The position numbers and the translations under genes were made by a program. Shown here one piece after another: positions 24,216-33,048 of a DNA stretch of 64,000 nucleotides. Every line of letters begins with the position of its first letter. Position 1 is the first letter of the stretch. A model generated the notes under the pieces. The model searched no databases. It was not told where the DNA came from and saw only the letters and a list, made by a program, of their open reading frames with translations. Origin of the DNA: Oribacterium sp. C9 (lineage in GTDB: Bacteria > Bacillota > Clostridia > Lachnospirales > Lachnospiraceae); the NCBI RefSeq assembly GCF_002007235.1, contig NZ_MUHW01000021.1:18654-82653 (forward strand), read 5' to 3'.

Positions 24216-25169
24216 TTAATTTAATTTTTGAATATCCAACAAATCAATTCCCATTATATCAAGTATACTATCAAAAGAAACTGTTACAAATTCTCCCTGA
24301 TATCTTCTAATAATATCCATCAACTCAGAATAAAACTTCTTAAAATAATTCTTATTAAGCATTATTTTTAAGTAAATAATAGCCACAACAATTCTTCTGT
24401 TATTATAGTTTGTCATTCCAAAATGACTCGCCATATTAACTACTCTAACATTGCCAAAGTCAGAATTGTAAAGCCTCTCTTCATGGGCACATCTATTTCT
24501 AACTAAATTGAAAATTTTGAGTGCAGATTGCATATCTTCAGCACTAACTCTAAGCAAATTAGTTGCGCCATATTGTTTTGCGAACTTATCTGAATAGTAT
24601 TTAGCGATTGTGTTCTTCTCAGTATCCTTAAGAACATTATATAAATGAGACATGTTTCCAATTGTAAGATTATTAACTAACACCCACAAAGGTACAGACC
24701 CATAAGTTTCAATATAATGTTTTATCGCCCCTTCCTTATCCACTTGATCATGAATAGTTTTAGTTAGGATAGACACCTGTTTCAAAACATTCTTGGGATT
24801 ATTATCGACATAATTTTGTAATTCCAAGTATGAATTTGCTTTAGGGTATTTTCTAGAAAACTCATGTGAAAAAACAGTTTTAAAGGAGTTTTCAAAAATA
24901 AGAATATATTTTAAAAACAAGAATCTTAGTTCCCTATCAAAGAGAAAAAGCGCCCTTAATTCTTTAAAATGAGTATTTGTTTGGTACTCCTCTGGATCTA
25001 AAGGAATACCATTAGCATCCTTTTTTAAAAACAAATCCTTGTATCCATTTATAACGTTATAATAGTTTTCTTGTTCAAGAAATCGTTTGGGAGTTCCATC
25101 TGTTGGAACTATCATCCCCCTCTGTCGTAATATCGTTAATTGCTGGTTAAAAGTCTTATACTCTTTCAT
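24216..25169 (-). CDS. Abi_2 / AbiF-type abortive infection HEPN protein
   Basis: 317 residues of the Abi_2 (AbiD/AbiF) family. It starts KTFNQQLTILRQRGM with LEQENYYNVINGYKDLF shortly after, then FLFDRELRFLFLKYILIFEN, SVPLWVLVNNLTIGNMSHLY, and the HEPN catalytic motif RNRCAH (R224-N225 with His229) followed by EERLYN. HEPN proteins of this kind are RNases that cleave RNA on phage infection. GGAG lies six bases before the ATG, directly after the U-run of a small RNA terminator, so expression needs readthrough. Family knowledge: AbiF genes carry a conserved structured RNA upstream, proposed to act as an antitoxin. The AT-rich composition and IS neighbour fit horizontal transfer. Confidence 0.9.
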   Translation of the reverse strand: MKEYKTFNQQLTILRQRGMIVPTDGTPKRFLEQENYYNVINGYKDLFLKKDANGIPLDPEEYQTNTHFKELRALFLFDRELRFLFLKYILIFENSFKTVFSHEFSRKYPKANSYLELQNYVDNNPKNVLKQVSILTKTIHDQVDKEGAIKHYIETYGSVPLWVLVNNLTIGNMSHLYNVLKDTEKNTIAKYYSDKFAKQYGATNLLRVSAEDMQSALKIFNLVRNRCAHEERLYNSDFGNVRVVNMASHFGMTNYNNRRIVVAIIYLKIMLNKNYFKKFYSELMDIIRRYQGEFVTVSFDSILDIMGIDLLDIQKLN

Positions 25170-25178
25170 ATTTTCTCC

Positions 25179-25223
25179 AAAAAAAATGGCCAGGGCGTCG
25201 TACGCTTCCTGACCTAATCTTAT
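25179..25223 (-). ncRNA. Candidate AbiF-associated small RNA (RNA antitoxin)
   Basis: A transcript starting near 25223 would be about 45 nt: a 9-nt leader (AUAAGAUUA), a hairpin GGUCAGG-AA-GCGU-ACG-ACGC-CCUGGCC (25188-25214), one A, and U8 (25179-25186). It is both a structured RNA and an intrinsic terminator, placed nine bases before the Abi start codon. An abiF RNA motif upstream of abiF genes has been described by comparative genomics (recalled, not checked); this fits in position and shape. Function as an antitoxin is inference. Confidence 0.75.
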
Positions 25224-25229
25224 GCTTAT

Positions 25230-25258
25230 ATTATAGATAGATTGCCCTTATCTGTCAA
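25230..25258 (-). promoter_or_regulatory. Perfect consensus promoter for the small RNA / Abi gene
   Basis: On the minus strand TTGACA (complement of 25253-25258), exactly 17 bases, then TATAAT (complement of 25230-25235). This is a full-consensus sigma-A promoter, the best in the window, firing into the small RNA and, by readthrough, the Abi gene. Confidence 0.9.
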
Positions 25259-25344
25259 GCCATAATCATTATCAAAAACAAGCACTACAGATGTAATATA
25301 TCACTAATTTTCAGCAAAATAAATTTGTTTGCACAAAATAAAAA

Positions 25345-25980
25345 CTATTTTTTTAATGCCTTCTCTATGTCATTAATAAAAAACGATAGCATGACACCTT
25401 TCTTCATTTTTCTTCTTAATCCGACATCTTTACGCATTTCATAAATTATCTCTTCTAAAAGGAATAAATTCTCCTTATCCGGATTCTGAGCAGCATTTTT
25501 TCTGTACTTAATCCACTTTTTTACTACTCTATTCGATCCCCATAACGTTAAGCCTCTCGAAAATTCAGAAACTCTTTTATTAATTTCTTCTTCACTCATT
25601 CGCTTCTTTTCAGGCTTTTTTGTGTCTTCCATAATAGAATATACCATTTCTATAAACTGCTCATACGGTATTTCTCGCTTATCATATAAAAGCTTCTTAA
25701 CGTTAAAACGATAATCTACAATTTTGGCTATAATAGAACTAATAACCACACCTGTAATCGAAACAGTTCCAGTTATCATTGCCACAACAATTACCTTATC
25801 TGTTGATGAAACAAAATTACTTAAAAAAGAACCAAATGTCGTAAAAAGATTTTTCAAAAAAACAAGAATTAAATTCAGCAGATATATTCCACCTGCAACT
25901 AGTAATAAAAATAATAATAAGCCAAATAAAGTATTTAACTTAGGATGTTTTTCAGCAAATGTCTGTCCTTTTGCATCCAT
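25345..25980 (-). CDS. Hypothetical two-helix membrane protein
   Basis: 211 residues, not recognised. Two long hydrophobic helices (about 13-42 and 57-82, with a Ser/Thr-rich loop between) are followed by a Lys/Arg/Glu-rich cytoplasmic domain with helical segments (YRFNVKKLLYDKREIPYEQF, MSEEEINKRVSEFSRGLTLWG). This resembles many small accessory membrane proteins found in defence islands, without a diagnostic motif. GGGAG precedes the ATG. Its promoter region has a dyad. It ends 86 bases upstream of the Abi promoter and is transcribed in the same direction, but the separate promoter argues for two units. Confidence 0.65.
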   Translation of the reverse strand: MDAKGQTFAEKHPKLNTLFGLLLFLLLVAGGIYLLNLILVFLKNLFTTFGSFLSNFVSSTDKVIVVAMITGTVSITGVVISSIIAKIVDYRFNVKKLLYDKREIPYEQFIEMVYSIMEDTKKPEKKRMSEEEINKRVSEFSRGLTLWGSNRVVKKWIKYRKNAAQNPDKENLFLLEEIIYEMRKDVGLRRKMKKGVMLSFFINDIEKALKK

Positions 25981-26282
25981 AGTTTATTCTCCCGCAATTC
26001 TTATAGACCTTTATTGGGAATACCTCTCCCCACTGCATTCAATTATACATGAAATGCAGTGAGAAGACATACAATTTCTAAGCTTTTACAACATCAAAAA
26101 CCTCTCCTAGCCTAACTTTCAGTGTCTAATGCACAAACTGTTGGATATCCAACTTGTTCTTATCATCATACTCGCCAGTCTCCTTATACAACGGATGCTG
26201 GGTTACATCATATTTGTCCGACAAAAATTACCATACGACTCAATGATGTAAGATGCATAAATTATATCTTTAAAATCTCGGT

Positions 26283-26467
26283 ATGCATCCCATATACGTT
26301 TTTTATCATTTGGGATGCATATTTTAAGGTGTTATGCCACATTCTCATTCTAAAGTTGCTCTACTATAAGCGAAAATGCATCCCAAATCGCAATATTCCT
26401 ATATTGGGATGCATTTACTCCCTAATTTATGCATCCCAAAATGCTTTTTTCTTCGTTTGGGATGCAT
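26283..26467. repeat. Three palindromes with identical ATGCATCCCA arms
   Basis: ATGCATCCCA and TGGGATGCAT pair at 26283-26292/26311-26320, 26376-26385/26405-26414 and 26429-26438/26458-26467. Loops are 18, 19 and 19 bases and differ in sequence, while all six arms are identical. Units 2 and 3 are 14 bases apart and could also pair with each other. Identical arms with unrelated loops suggest repeated protein-binding sites or a small hairpin RNA array. Confidence 0.75.
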
Positions 26468-26490
26468 TGCGGCACTACAAGGGTAAAAAA

Positions 26491-26513
26491 TAGAGAGCCC
26501 CGAAGGACTCTCT
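26491..26513 (-). terminator. Hairpin terminator (minus direction)
   Basis: The stem GAGAG-CC / GG-CTCTC with a CGAA loop is followed by TATTTTTT on the minus strand. No clear gene lies upstream on that strand, so it may end an unidentified short transcript coming from about 26.6 kb. Confidence 0.55.
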
Positions 26514-26777
26514 ACCTTTAAAATGTATTGGCTAAACAAATTTTTTGTTAGCTAACTGAATTATTAATTATTGCAAATTACTTATTTGCAATTGCTGCCT
26601 GTCCTGCAGTCACTACACATACCCCTATCCCCACTGTACTCAAAAGTAATAGAAATCTCCTACTCCCTCAAGTTATACAAACATCAAGTAATATAAATCT
26701 CCGCCCTGCCGAAATACATAGTAGTCGATAAGTCTTATCATGCAAACGAAACAACAGCACTTAAGGAACGGACCTGT

Positions 26778-29276
26778 ATGCGGAAAAATAATCTTTTCAA
26801 TTTTTTTAGATTCGCTTTTGCCATAACAGGTATACTTTGCCTATTTTTAGCCTTATCACAGCTTTCATATTACATTATGAACACCAGGGACCAGGAGCCC
26901 GATCACTCCACTGTCGAGATCAGGCAAAATGTCCTGTACTTAAGCTCTTTTGACTCCATGCACGCTAACTATGACGAAAAGAAAAACGGAATCGAAAGTG
27001 TTTTTTATGACAACGGCATACAATTCGATATCGCCTTCATGGATGTCAAAAGCTTCAGCGGTGATTCTAATGTCTCAAGTTTCTACAATTTTTTCTCAGA
27101 ACGCTATAACAACAACTCTGCAGACTATACAGGAATCATTGTAAGTGATGATAAAGCCCTCCAGTTTGCCATGGACCATCAGAAAGAATTTTTTGATGGA
27201 CTTCCCATCGTTTTCTTCGCGATCAATAACCGGGAACGTGCAGACACGGCAGAGGCCAATCCTTATATAACAGGCGTCTTCGAACCTGACTACATAGGTG
27301 ACACCATAAAATATACTGTTGCAACTATGCCTCACAGAAAGACATTTGTGGCACTTCATGACGAATCCGAAGCCGGCCTTGTAGATATTGATGAATTTTT
27401 AGCATACACTCAGGATTTGCCTGATTACGATATTATCGAAATCAATACCGCCAGACTCACTATGTCCGAGATCATAGAGGAACTTAAAAAACTCCCTGAT
27501 GACTCAGTCGTTTTTTACATGGCCTGTTACAATGACGCCACCGGACATAAGTATTCTCTCCTTGATCTGACCAACACCATCAAAGAGTATACAGATGCCC
27601 CCATCATGAGAAATTATGTCGGAGGCAGAGAAATGGGCATTCTGGGCGGTACTTATATGAATGCTTTTGATCAGGCAAAACAGGCTGCGATCATTCTTAA
27701 CGATATACTGAATAACAACAAAAAAATCACCGATTATGATCTCATGACCGATGCTGCAAGCATTACCTGCTTCAATTACAGTCTCATGAAAAAATACGGG
27801 ATCAGCGAAAAGCTGCTGCCTGAAGACACTGTATACATAAATAAGCCCATGTCTTTATACGAAACCTATAAAGACATTCTTCCCATTGCTGTCTTTATTA
27901 TGCTGTCCCTGCTTTCGCTGGTCGGATCCATAAGTTTTGCTTTTATTAATGAGAAAAATCATGTTAAAGATCTGGAAAGATCAAAGACTGAGATCGAAAA
28001 CTCGAAGTTCTTGCTTCAGTATCAGGCCGAACACGATGAGCTGCTGGATCTTTTAAACAGAAGAAGTATAGTAAATTATCTTCAGGAGAATGTTAAATCA
28101 AACAGTAAATATTCCATCATCCTGCTTGATATCGATGGCTTCAAGGATGTAAATGAAAACTACGGACATGTCACCGGCGATCTTATCCTTAACGATATAG
28201 CCGACCGCCTTAAATATTTCTCAGATTCTCATGATCTCATCATAGGAAGATACGGCGGAGATGAGTTTATAATGCTTAAATGCGGCAGTTGGCTGGACAA
28301 AGACTCTGAGATAGTAAAGGACCTGGTGGATCTTTTCAGCAAACCCTTTGTTGCAGGAGAAGTAAACATTCTGCTTTCAATAAGTGTCGGCATCTCGCAC
28401 TCTGATAACAGCTCTGATTCTCAGGAACATATCATCAATTCTGAAATCGCATTATATGAGGCGAAAGCTAACGGCAAAAATATAGTATGTGTTTATGCCG
28501 ATGAAATGAAGCAGAAACTATCCGAAGAATCCAATATAAAGAATGCCTTTTTAAATGCATTCGACCACGACGGGTTCTACATGAAATATCAGCCGAAGGT
28601 TTCCGCAAAAACAAGGGAACTCATAGGATTCGAGGCTCTTGTGCGACTTAAGGACGCACCTTTCGGTCCAGGTCAGTTTATTCCTATAGCAGAGAAAAAC
28701 GGCTGGACATCCAAACTCGGACGTATCATTACAGAGATCGTTATAAAGCAGATCGCTAAGTGGAAATCTGAAGGCAGGACTATTTATCCCGTATCCATAA
28801 ACTATTCCAGCAGACAGCTGAATGATACAGGTTATGTTGAATTCCTTGAGTCTCTGCTTGAAAAATACGGTATTGAACCAAAGTACATAGAAATCGAGAT
28901 CACCGAAAGTCTTCTGGTGGAGAAGACGGATGTATCCGAAAAGCTTTTCGCCGACCTTAAAAGACTGGGAATCAGTCTCCTCCTTGACGATTTCGGAACC
29001 GGTTATTCTTCCCTGGCATATCTTACCTATGTACCGGTGGAAAATGTAAAACTGGATAAATCTCTGGTGGACAGCTACCTTGTTGACGGCAAGGATGCCT
29101 TTATAAAAGACGTAATCCAGCTTGTACACGATATAGGCAAGCTCATCACCATAGAGGGCGTTGAAGAGGAGTGGCAGTTTGAAAGACTGCGAGAATTCAA
29201 TGCTGATATGATACAAGGCTACTTCTTCTCAGAGCCCCTTGACCCTGATGAGGCCATAAACTATTCAGCCGATTAA
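26778..29276 (+). CDS. GGDEF-EAL cyclic-di-GMP enzyme with ABC-type sensor domain
   Basis: 832 residues. A helix at about 8-30, an extracytoplasmic domain resembling ABC substrate-binding proteins (about 45-350, with DEKKNGIESVFYDNGI and YVGGREMGILGG segments), a second helix (about 366-390) and a short coiled coil follow. The GGDEF domain has an intact RYGGDEF motif, so it can probably make c-di-GMP. The EAL domain has FEALVRL, INYSSRQL, EITESLL and LLDDFGTGYSSL, so it can probably also degrade it. The sensor-like domain suggests control by a bound extracellular ligand. An AAGGA site lies before the ATG. Transcribed alone. Confidence 0.93.
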   Translation: MRKNNLFNFFRFAFAITGILCLFLALSQLSYYIMNTRDQEPDHSTVEIRQNVLYLSSFDSMHANYDEKKNGIESVFYDNGIQFDIAFMDVKSFSGDSNVSSFYNFFSERYNNNSADYTGIIVSDDKALQFAMDHQKEFFDGLPIVFFAINNRERADTAEANPYITGVFEPDYIGDTIKYTVATMPHRKTFVALHDESEAGLVDIDEFLAYTQDLPDYDIIEINTARLTMSEIIEELKKLPDDSVVFYMACYNDATGHKYSLLDLTNTIKEYTDAPIMRNYVGGREMGILGGTYMNAFDQAKQAAIILNDILNNNKKITDYDLMTDAASITCFNYSLMKKYGISEKLLPEDTVYINKPMSLYETYKDILPIAVFIMLSLLSLVGSISFAFINEKNHVKDLERSKTEIENSKFLLQYQAEHDELLDLLNRRSIVNYLQENVKSNSKYSIILLDIDGFKDVNENYGHVTGDLILNDIADRLKYFSDSHDLIIGRYGGDEFIMLKCGSWLDKDSEIVKDLVDLFSKPFVAGEVNILLSISVGISHSDNSSDSQEHIINSEIALYEAKANGKNIVCVYADEMKQKLSEESNIKNAFLNAFDHDGFYMKYQPKVSAKTRELIGFEALVRLKDAPFGPGQFIPIAEKNGWTSKLGRIITEIVIKQIAKWKSEGRTIYPVSINYSSRQLNDTGYVEFLESLLEKYGIEPKYIEIEITESLLVEKTDVSEKLFADLKRLGISLLLDDFGTGYSSLAYLTYVPVENVKLDKSLVDSYLVDGKDAFIKDVIQLVHDIGKLITIEGVEEEWQFERLREFNADMIQGYFFSEPLDPDEAINYSAD

Positions 29277-29402
29277 AGGAAGAGTTACGCCTGACACTAC
29301 CTATTGATACTCACGTAATTTGATTGAGTGAAAATAGTCGATGCCGATTCTTTTCGCGCCTTGCGCTATTGGGAATGTTAGCTCATATTGAGTTTCTTCA
29401 GT

Positions 29403-29452
29403 GGGAACACCAGCTTCATTTAAATTCGCTTCGCGATGGGCAGGCGCTATAT
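29403..29452. repeat. Dispersed intergenic element, copy 1
   Basis: This stretch, from GGGAACACCAG through AAATTCGCTTCGCGA to CGCTATAT, closely resembles 37113-37160. A further similar stretch lies to the left (GTCGATGCCGATTC near 29338). Both copies lie in short intergenic regions and contain CCAG...CTGG-like arms. Confidence 0.55.
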
Positions 29453-29458
29453 AACAAA

Positions 29459-29492
29459 CCCCTTAGGGACCTTTTCTCTGGTCCCGAAGGGG
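29459..29492. terminator. Strong hairpin between convergent genes
   Basis: CCCCTT-A-GGGACC pairs with GGTCCC-G-AAGGGG around a 7-base T-rich loop, between the convergent GGDEF-EAL and peptidase C26 genes. Thermodynamically strong, but followed by only scattered Ts on each side. Confidence 0.55.
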
Positions 29493-29549
29493 CTGATATT
29501 ATATATCAGATTCCTGCAGAACCTGACACTTGTTATGAATTATTTCATA

Positions 29550-30242
29550 TTATTTAGCCTTAAGCTCTCTCACCTTATCAATATAAAACTCAAGTACCTT
29601 ATATCCATCCACCACATCAGGATGCATTTTTGAAGCTCTGCATCTTTCAGGATGCCACTGTGTGGTCCAGATGGGAAGTGTGCAGTGATGAGTGCCTTCG
29701 ATAACTCTGTCTCCTGTGGCACTGTAGAGGTCCACTATGAGACCTTCTCCCAGCACTTCCGATGCCTGATGATGAGAACTGTTTATCTCGAATTTGTCTC
29801 CGTAGATCGGCTTGAACCATGAATCTTCGCCGCTTATCTCTGCGGTATGGAACTTGTCTGGACCGGAAAGAATGTCTCTTGCATGATACTTTTTCGTTGG
29901 AAGATCCTGAATGAGCTTGCCACCGAAAAAGACATTGACAAGCTGGTGACCGCGGCATATACCGAGCACCGGCTTTTTTGCATCAACAAAAGCCTTGAGA
30001 TATCTTTCCTGAAGCTTATCAAGTTCATCATTTATTTCGCCGCAGGACTTATTGATACATCCATACCATATCGGGTCAATGTCTATCCCTCCCGGCAAAA
30101 GCAGTCCGTCAAAATCATTGATATCAAAATCCTGGCAGCAATGCTTAACTGTCGCCTCTGCTCCCTGAGCCTCGATAGCATTGACATAATTTGTAAGATC
30201 GCATGGGAGCGCCGGAATAACTATTTTTACTGTATCCATCAT
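29550..30242 (-). CDS. Class I glutamine amidotransferase-like hydrolase (peptidase C26, PuuD-like)
   Basis: 230 residues. The nucleophile elbow PVLGICRGHQLVNVFFGG carries the catalytic Cys, and QWHPER carries the His/Glu partners, as in gamma-glutamyl-GABA hydrolases and related C26 peptidases. It would cleave gamma-glutamyl amide bonds in a small molecule. It lies 163 bases downstream of the amino-acid ABC importer genes on the same strand, which fits a role in amino acid or gamma-glutamyl compound use, though a separate promoter is likely. Confidence 0.88.
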   Translation of the reverse strand: MMDTVKIVIPALPCDLTNYVNAIEAQGAEATVKHCCQDFDINDFDGLLLPGGIDIDPIWYGCINKSCGEINDELDKLQERYLKAFVDAKKPVLGICRGHQLVNVFFGGKLIQDLPTKKYHARDILSGPDKFHTAEISGEDSWFKPIYGDKFEINSSHHQASEVLGEGLIVDLYSATGDRVIEGTHHCTLPIWTTQWHPERCRASKMHPDVVDGYKVLEFYIDKVRELKAK

Positions 30243-30404
30243 ATTTGCCGCAAAAGCAGCATCCTCCTGAAAACTTTATTTGAAACTCATGTCCTGATTC
30301 TAAGTTTGGCATTATATACTCGTCACACTTAGCAGTCAATATGTAACAGCACCATGAAAATATCTGTCTTTATCACCTGTTGCATAAGAAATAAACAAAG
30401 AATC

Positions 30405-31178
30405 TTAGTGTCTGTTTATCGACTCCAGAAATTCCTTAGCTCTTTCTGACTTAGGAGCTGTAAAGAATTCCTCAGGTGTATTTTCTTCCACTATTGCACC
30501 GTCTGCCATGAACACCACCCTGTTGGCAACTCTGCGGGCAAAGTTCATCTCATGGGTGACCACGATCATGGTCATGCCTTCATTGGCAAGCTCGATCATG
30601 ACGTCCAGAACCTCCTGAATCATTTCAGGATCAAGTGCGCTGGTAGGCTCGTCAAAAAGCATCACCTTGGGATGCATGGCGAGGGAACGGGCGATGGCTG
30701 CTCTCTGCTGCTGTCCTCCTGAAAGCTGCGCCGGCATCTTCTGTGCCTGTGAGTCGACACCTACCCTCTTAAGAAGCTCCATAGCCTCCTTCTTCACTTC
30801 CTCCTTCGGGCGATGAAGCACATCCACCGGCCCCATACAGACATTGTCGAGGATGGATTTATGGGCAAAAAGATTGAAGGACTGGAACACCATTCCTATT
30901 TCAGCCCTAAGGCCCGCAAGCTCTGCGCCGCCTTCAGGAAGCTTCTTGCCTTCTATCAGTATCTCTCCTGAATTTATGCTCTCAAGGCGATTGATGGTGC
31001 GGCACAATGTTGACTTACCGGAACCCGATGGCCCGATAAGAACAACCACTTCTCCCTTTTTTACTTGAAGATTTATATCCTTCAGGGCATGAAGCTCCCC
31101 GTAATATTTCTCAACATGCTTTAATTCAACTATAGTTTTATCTGAGTCCTTCTCAGTAACATTAACTTCACTATTCAT
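30405..31178 (-). CDS. Polar amino acid ABC transporter ATP-binding protein
   Basis: 257 residues of the GlnQ/HisP type: Walker [11 protein letters not shown]-loop [13 protein letters not shown], signature [17 protein letters not shown], Walker [15 protein letters not shown], and H-loop VTHEMNFAR. It energises the two permeases encoded upstream for import of glutamate, glutamine, aspartate or a similar amino acid. It is the last gene of the binding protein - permease - permease - ATPase set on the minus strand, separated from the permease by about 206 bases without an obvious gene. Confidence 0.94.
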   Translation of the reverse strand: MNSEVNVTEKDSDKTIVELKHVEKYYGELHALKDINLQVKKGEVVVLIGPSGSGKSTLCRTINRLESINSGEILIEGKKLPEGGAELAGLRAEIGMVFQSFNLFAHKSILDNVCMGPVDVLHRPKEEVKKEAMELLKRVGVDSQAQKMPAQLSGGQQQRAAIARSLAMHPKVMLFDEPTSALDPEMIQEVLDVMIELANEGMTMIVVTHEMNFARRVANRVVFMADGAIVEENTPEEFFTAPKSERAKEFLESINRH

Positions 31179-31384
31179 TATTTTTTCCTTTATTTTCCTT
31201 TATCCACTGTTCCAAATTCTCTGTGAGATGATCCGATTTAGATATTCTCCGATATGTAAAATACTTCCATTTGACCCGCTATACTAAACTCTGCTTTATC
31301 TTCCACCCGGAATGTATCCCGGCCATCTCTTTTCTGCACTTACATATCTCTTTCATGTCACTCACACATCACTGCGGCAGCTTT

Positions 31385-32212
31385 TCATCTCCCCACCACC
31401 GGTACCATACCGCCTCGTTTTGCAAGTGTGACAGAAACCTTATTCAAAAGATAATTTATAAGTACATAGATCACCGCTGCCATGAGATATACAGAAAGCA
31501 GCGCGTCGTAGTTTGATATCAGGACCTTTGCGTTCTGCATAAGATCCGGAAAGTTCACGATATATGAAAATGTCGTATCCTTCACAACGATGACCAGATC
31601 TGAAACCAGTGCCGGTATCACATATCTTATGGCCTGAGGGAAAATGATCTTCGTGAATACCATGGTTTCCCGCATGCCGATGGATAAAGCCGCTTCTCTC
31701 TGTCCCTTGGGAACAGCATTGACACCTGATCTCAAAACCTCCGCAACCATACCTGAAGCTGAAATCGCAACAGGGAGGGAAACGCGCCATATGGATGGAA
31801 GGTTGATGCCCATCTTCGGCACATAAAGGAAAAAGAAATAAATAAACAAAAGGGTCGGTACTCCTCTTGTGAATTCGGTAAGTGCGGTACCCGCCATGTT
31901 GAGAGGCTTGTAAAAGCTTATCCTCATTACCATGAAAACGAATCCGATCAAAAGTGCCAGAACACCCGCAAGGAGTGAAGCTTCGACGGTTCCCAAAAGA
32001 CCTTCCCCGATGAACTTCCATGTAGTAAGTCTCATGAAAAAGCTCCAGTACTTTTCATCAAACTGGCCGTTATCCTTAAACAGCTTCAAAATGTAAAGCA
32101 TGAAGACCGCTATGGCAAAGAGTGAAACCACCGTCACCAATGTTATTTTCTTTCGGGTTCCTGCATCCGGCTGCTCATAAAGCGCATCTCTGACTGTTCT
32201 TTGTTCATTCAT
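31385..32212 (-). CDS. Amino acid ABC transporter permease
   Basis: 275 residues, HisM/GlnP-type. The EAA-type loop EVLRSGVNAVPKGQREAALSIGM is clear, and there are about five to six membrane helices after an N-terminal helix (about 22-45). The long N-terminus (ERTVRDALYEQPDAGTRKKI before the first helix) is slightly unusual. Its ATG overlaps the stop of the upstream permease by four bases (ATGA), showing coupling. The two permeases form the heterodimeric membrane channel of the importer. Confidence 0.92.
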   Translation of the reverse strand: MNEQRTVRDALYEQPDAGTRKKITLVTVVSLFAIAVFMLYILKLFKDNGQFDEKYWSFFMRLTTWKFIGEGLLGTVEASLLAGVLALLIGFVFMVMRISFYKPLNMAGTALTEFTRGVPTLLFIYFFFLYVPKMGINLPSIWRVSLPVAISASGMVAEVLRSGVNAVPKGQREAALSIGMRETMVFTKIIFPQAIRYVIPALVSDLVIVVKDTTFSYIVNFPDLMQNAKVLISNYDALLSVYLMAAVIYVLINYLLNKVSVTLAKRGGMVPVVGR

Positions 32213-32868
32213 CGTATGATCCTCACTTTCTTATCTATAAAGCTTCCGATCTGTCCGATGATGACAGCAGTTCCGCAATACATAATTGAAGAAATCAGAA
32301 ACGAAGTGACTCCGCCCACATCTCTTGTGTTTATATATGAAACAAGTCCCGTCAGGTCCTTCGGATTCAATGGAACCTGAGATGCCAGAGATGTGGTGAG
32401 CATGGTTGCGATCAGGAGATTAGTCATTGGCAGTACTGAAAATCTAACGGCCTGAGGGATGACCACTTTCCGCATCATTGTGCCGAAGGTCATACCCAGT
32501 GATCTCGCTGCTTCGATCTGGCCAATGCCTATGGCGTCAATTCCGCTCATGAGATATTCCGAGCAGAATGCCGCAGGTATCATGGTGGTGGCAGTCAGCA
32601 CGCACTGATAGTACGAAAGAATGATATTCAGGTTCGGTAATGCATAAACCAGAACTATCAGAAGAGATGCCCCGGGGATATTTCTGAATATCTGCACATA
32701 TAGATCGCCAAATATACGTAAAGGTTTTATAGGGCAAACTCTCATCACGGTGATGATGATGCCAATCATCAAAGCACCTGCAAATGACAATGCTGTCAGC
32801 TGCCATGTGGTGAATAAAGCCTGTATGTATTTTTCGCCATATTGAGATAGTAATTCACTAATAGTCAT
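32209..32868 (-). CDS. Amino acid ABC transporter permease
   Basis: 219 residues, the second HisM/GlnP-type permease with about five helices and the loop MSGIDAIGIGQIEAARSLGM. Translationally coupled to the next permease gene. Together with the binding protein upstream and the ATPase downstream it makes a complete importer of the glutamate/aspartate class. Confidence 0.92.
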   Translation of the reverse strand: MTISELLSQYGEKYIQALFTTWQLTALSFAGALMIGIIITVMRVCPIKPLRIFGDLYVQIFRNIPGASLLIVLVYALPNLNIILSYYQCVLTATTMIPAAFCSEYLMSGIDAIGIGQIEAARSLGMTFGTMMRKVVIPQAVRFSVLPMTNLLIATMLTTSLASQVPLNPKDLTGLVSYINTRDVGGVTSFLISSIMYCGTAVIIGQIGSFIDKKVRIIR

Positions 32869-32899
32869 AACTTTTCCTTGAAATACACATACGACATGA

Positions 32900-32920
32900 C
32901 AGAACAGGAACCCTGTTCTG
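32900..32920 (-). terminator. Hairpin between binding protein and permease genes
   Basis: A perfect 9-bp stem CAGAACAGG / CCTGTTCTG with a 3-base loop and no U-run lies 128 bases downstream of the binding-protein gene. Such hairpins often stabilise the upstream mRNA or attenuate the permease genes. Confidence 0.5.
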
Positions 32921-33048
32921 CCATGCCGTAATCTTCATTGCTCACTAATTATCATTACATGTCAAAGTGTATGTAGATCCTTTTTAGAAAAACAATCCAC
33001 TTTAAAAAGAAGACCTTTATCTTATGAAATTCGAACAGACGTCTTCCA

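Larger units (their letters stand above)
25981..26777. other. Long gene-poor region with palindromes and decayed sequence
   Basis: No convincing gene is present. Contents in order: a dyad CACTGCATT (26031-26039) / AATGCAGTG (26053-26061) around an ATTATA -10-like box, probably the operator-promoter of the membrane protein gene; a short minus-strand frame ending IQQFVH at about 26133-26230, possibly a decayed gene end; three palindromes (separate entry); a hairpin terminator near 26491; and an imperfect 21-base direct repeat (26639-26660, 26682-26702). A hydrophobic minus-strand frame ends at 26578 (STVGIGVCVVTAGQAAIANK) but has no good start codon. Confidence 0.5.

Noticed and set aside
25179..25223. 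Simple terminator of the upstream membrane protein gene
   Set aside because: A perfect promoter lies between that gene and the hairpin, only about 8 bases upstream of the predicted RNA start, so the hairpin belongs to the new transcript.
26283..26467. CRISPR array from the repeated ATGCATCCCA units
   Set aside because: The constant parts are 10-base inverted arms, not direct repeats of 25-40 bases; units are unevenly spaced (93 and 53 bases) and no cas gene is near.
26521..26777. Cyclic-di-GMP riboswitch before the GGDEF-EAL gene
   Set aside because: None of the conserved GEMM elements could be found in the leader.
31179..31384. A gene between the amino acid permease and its ATPase
   Set aside because: Only a short frame with no start site or family features is present; the gap is treated as non-coding.
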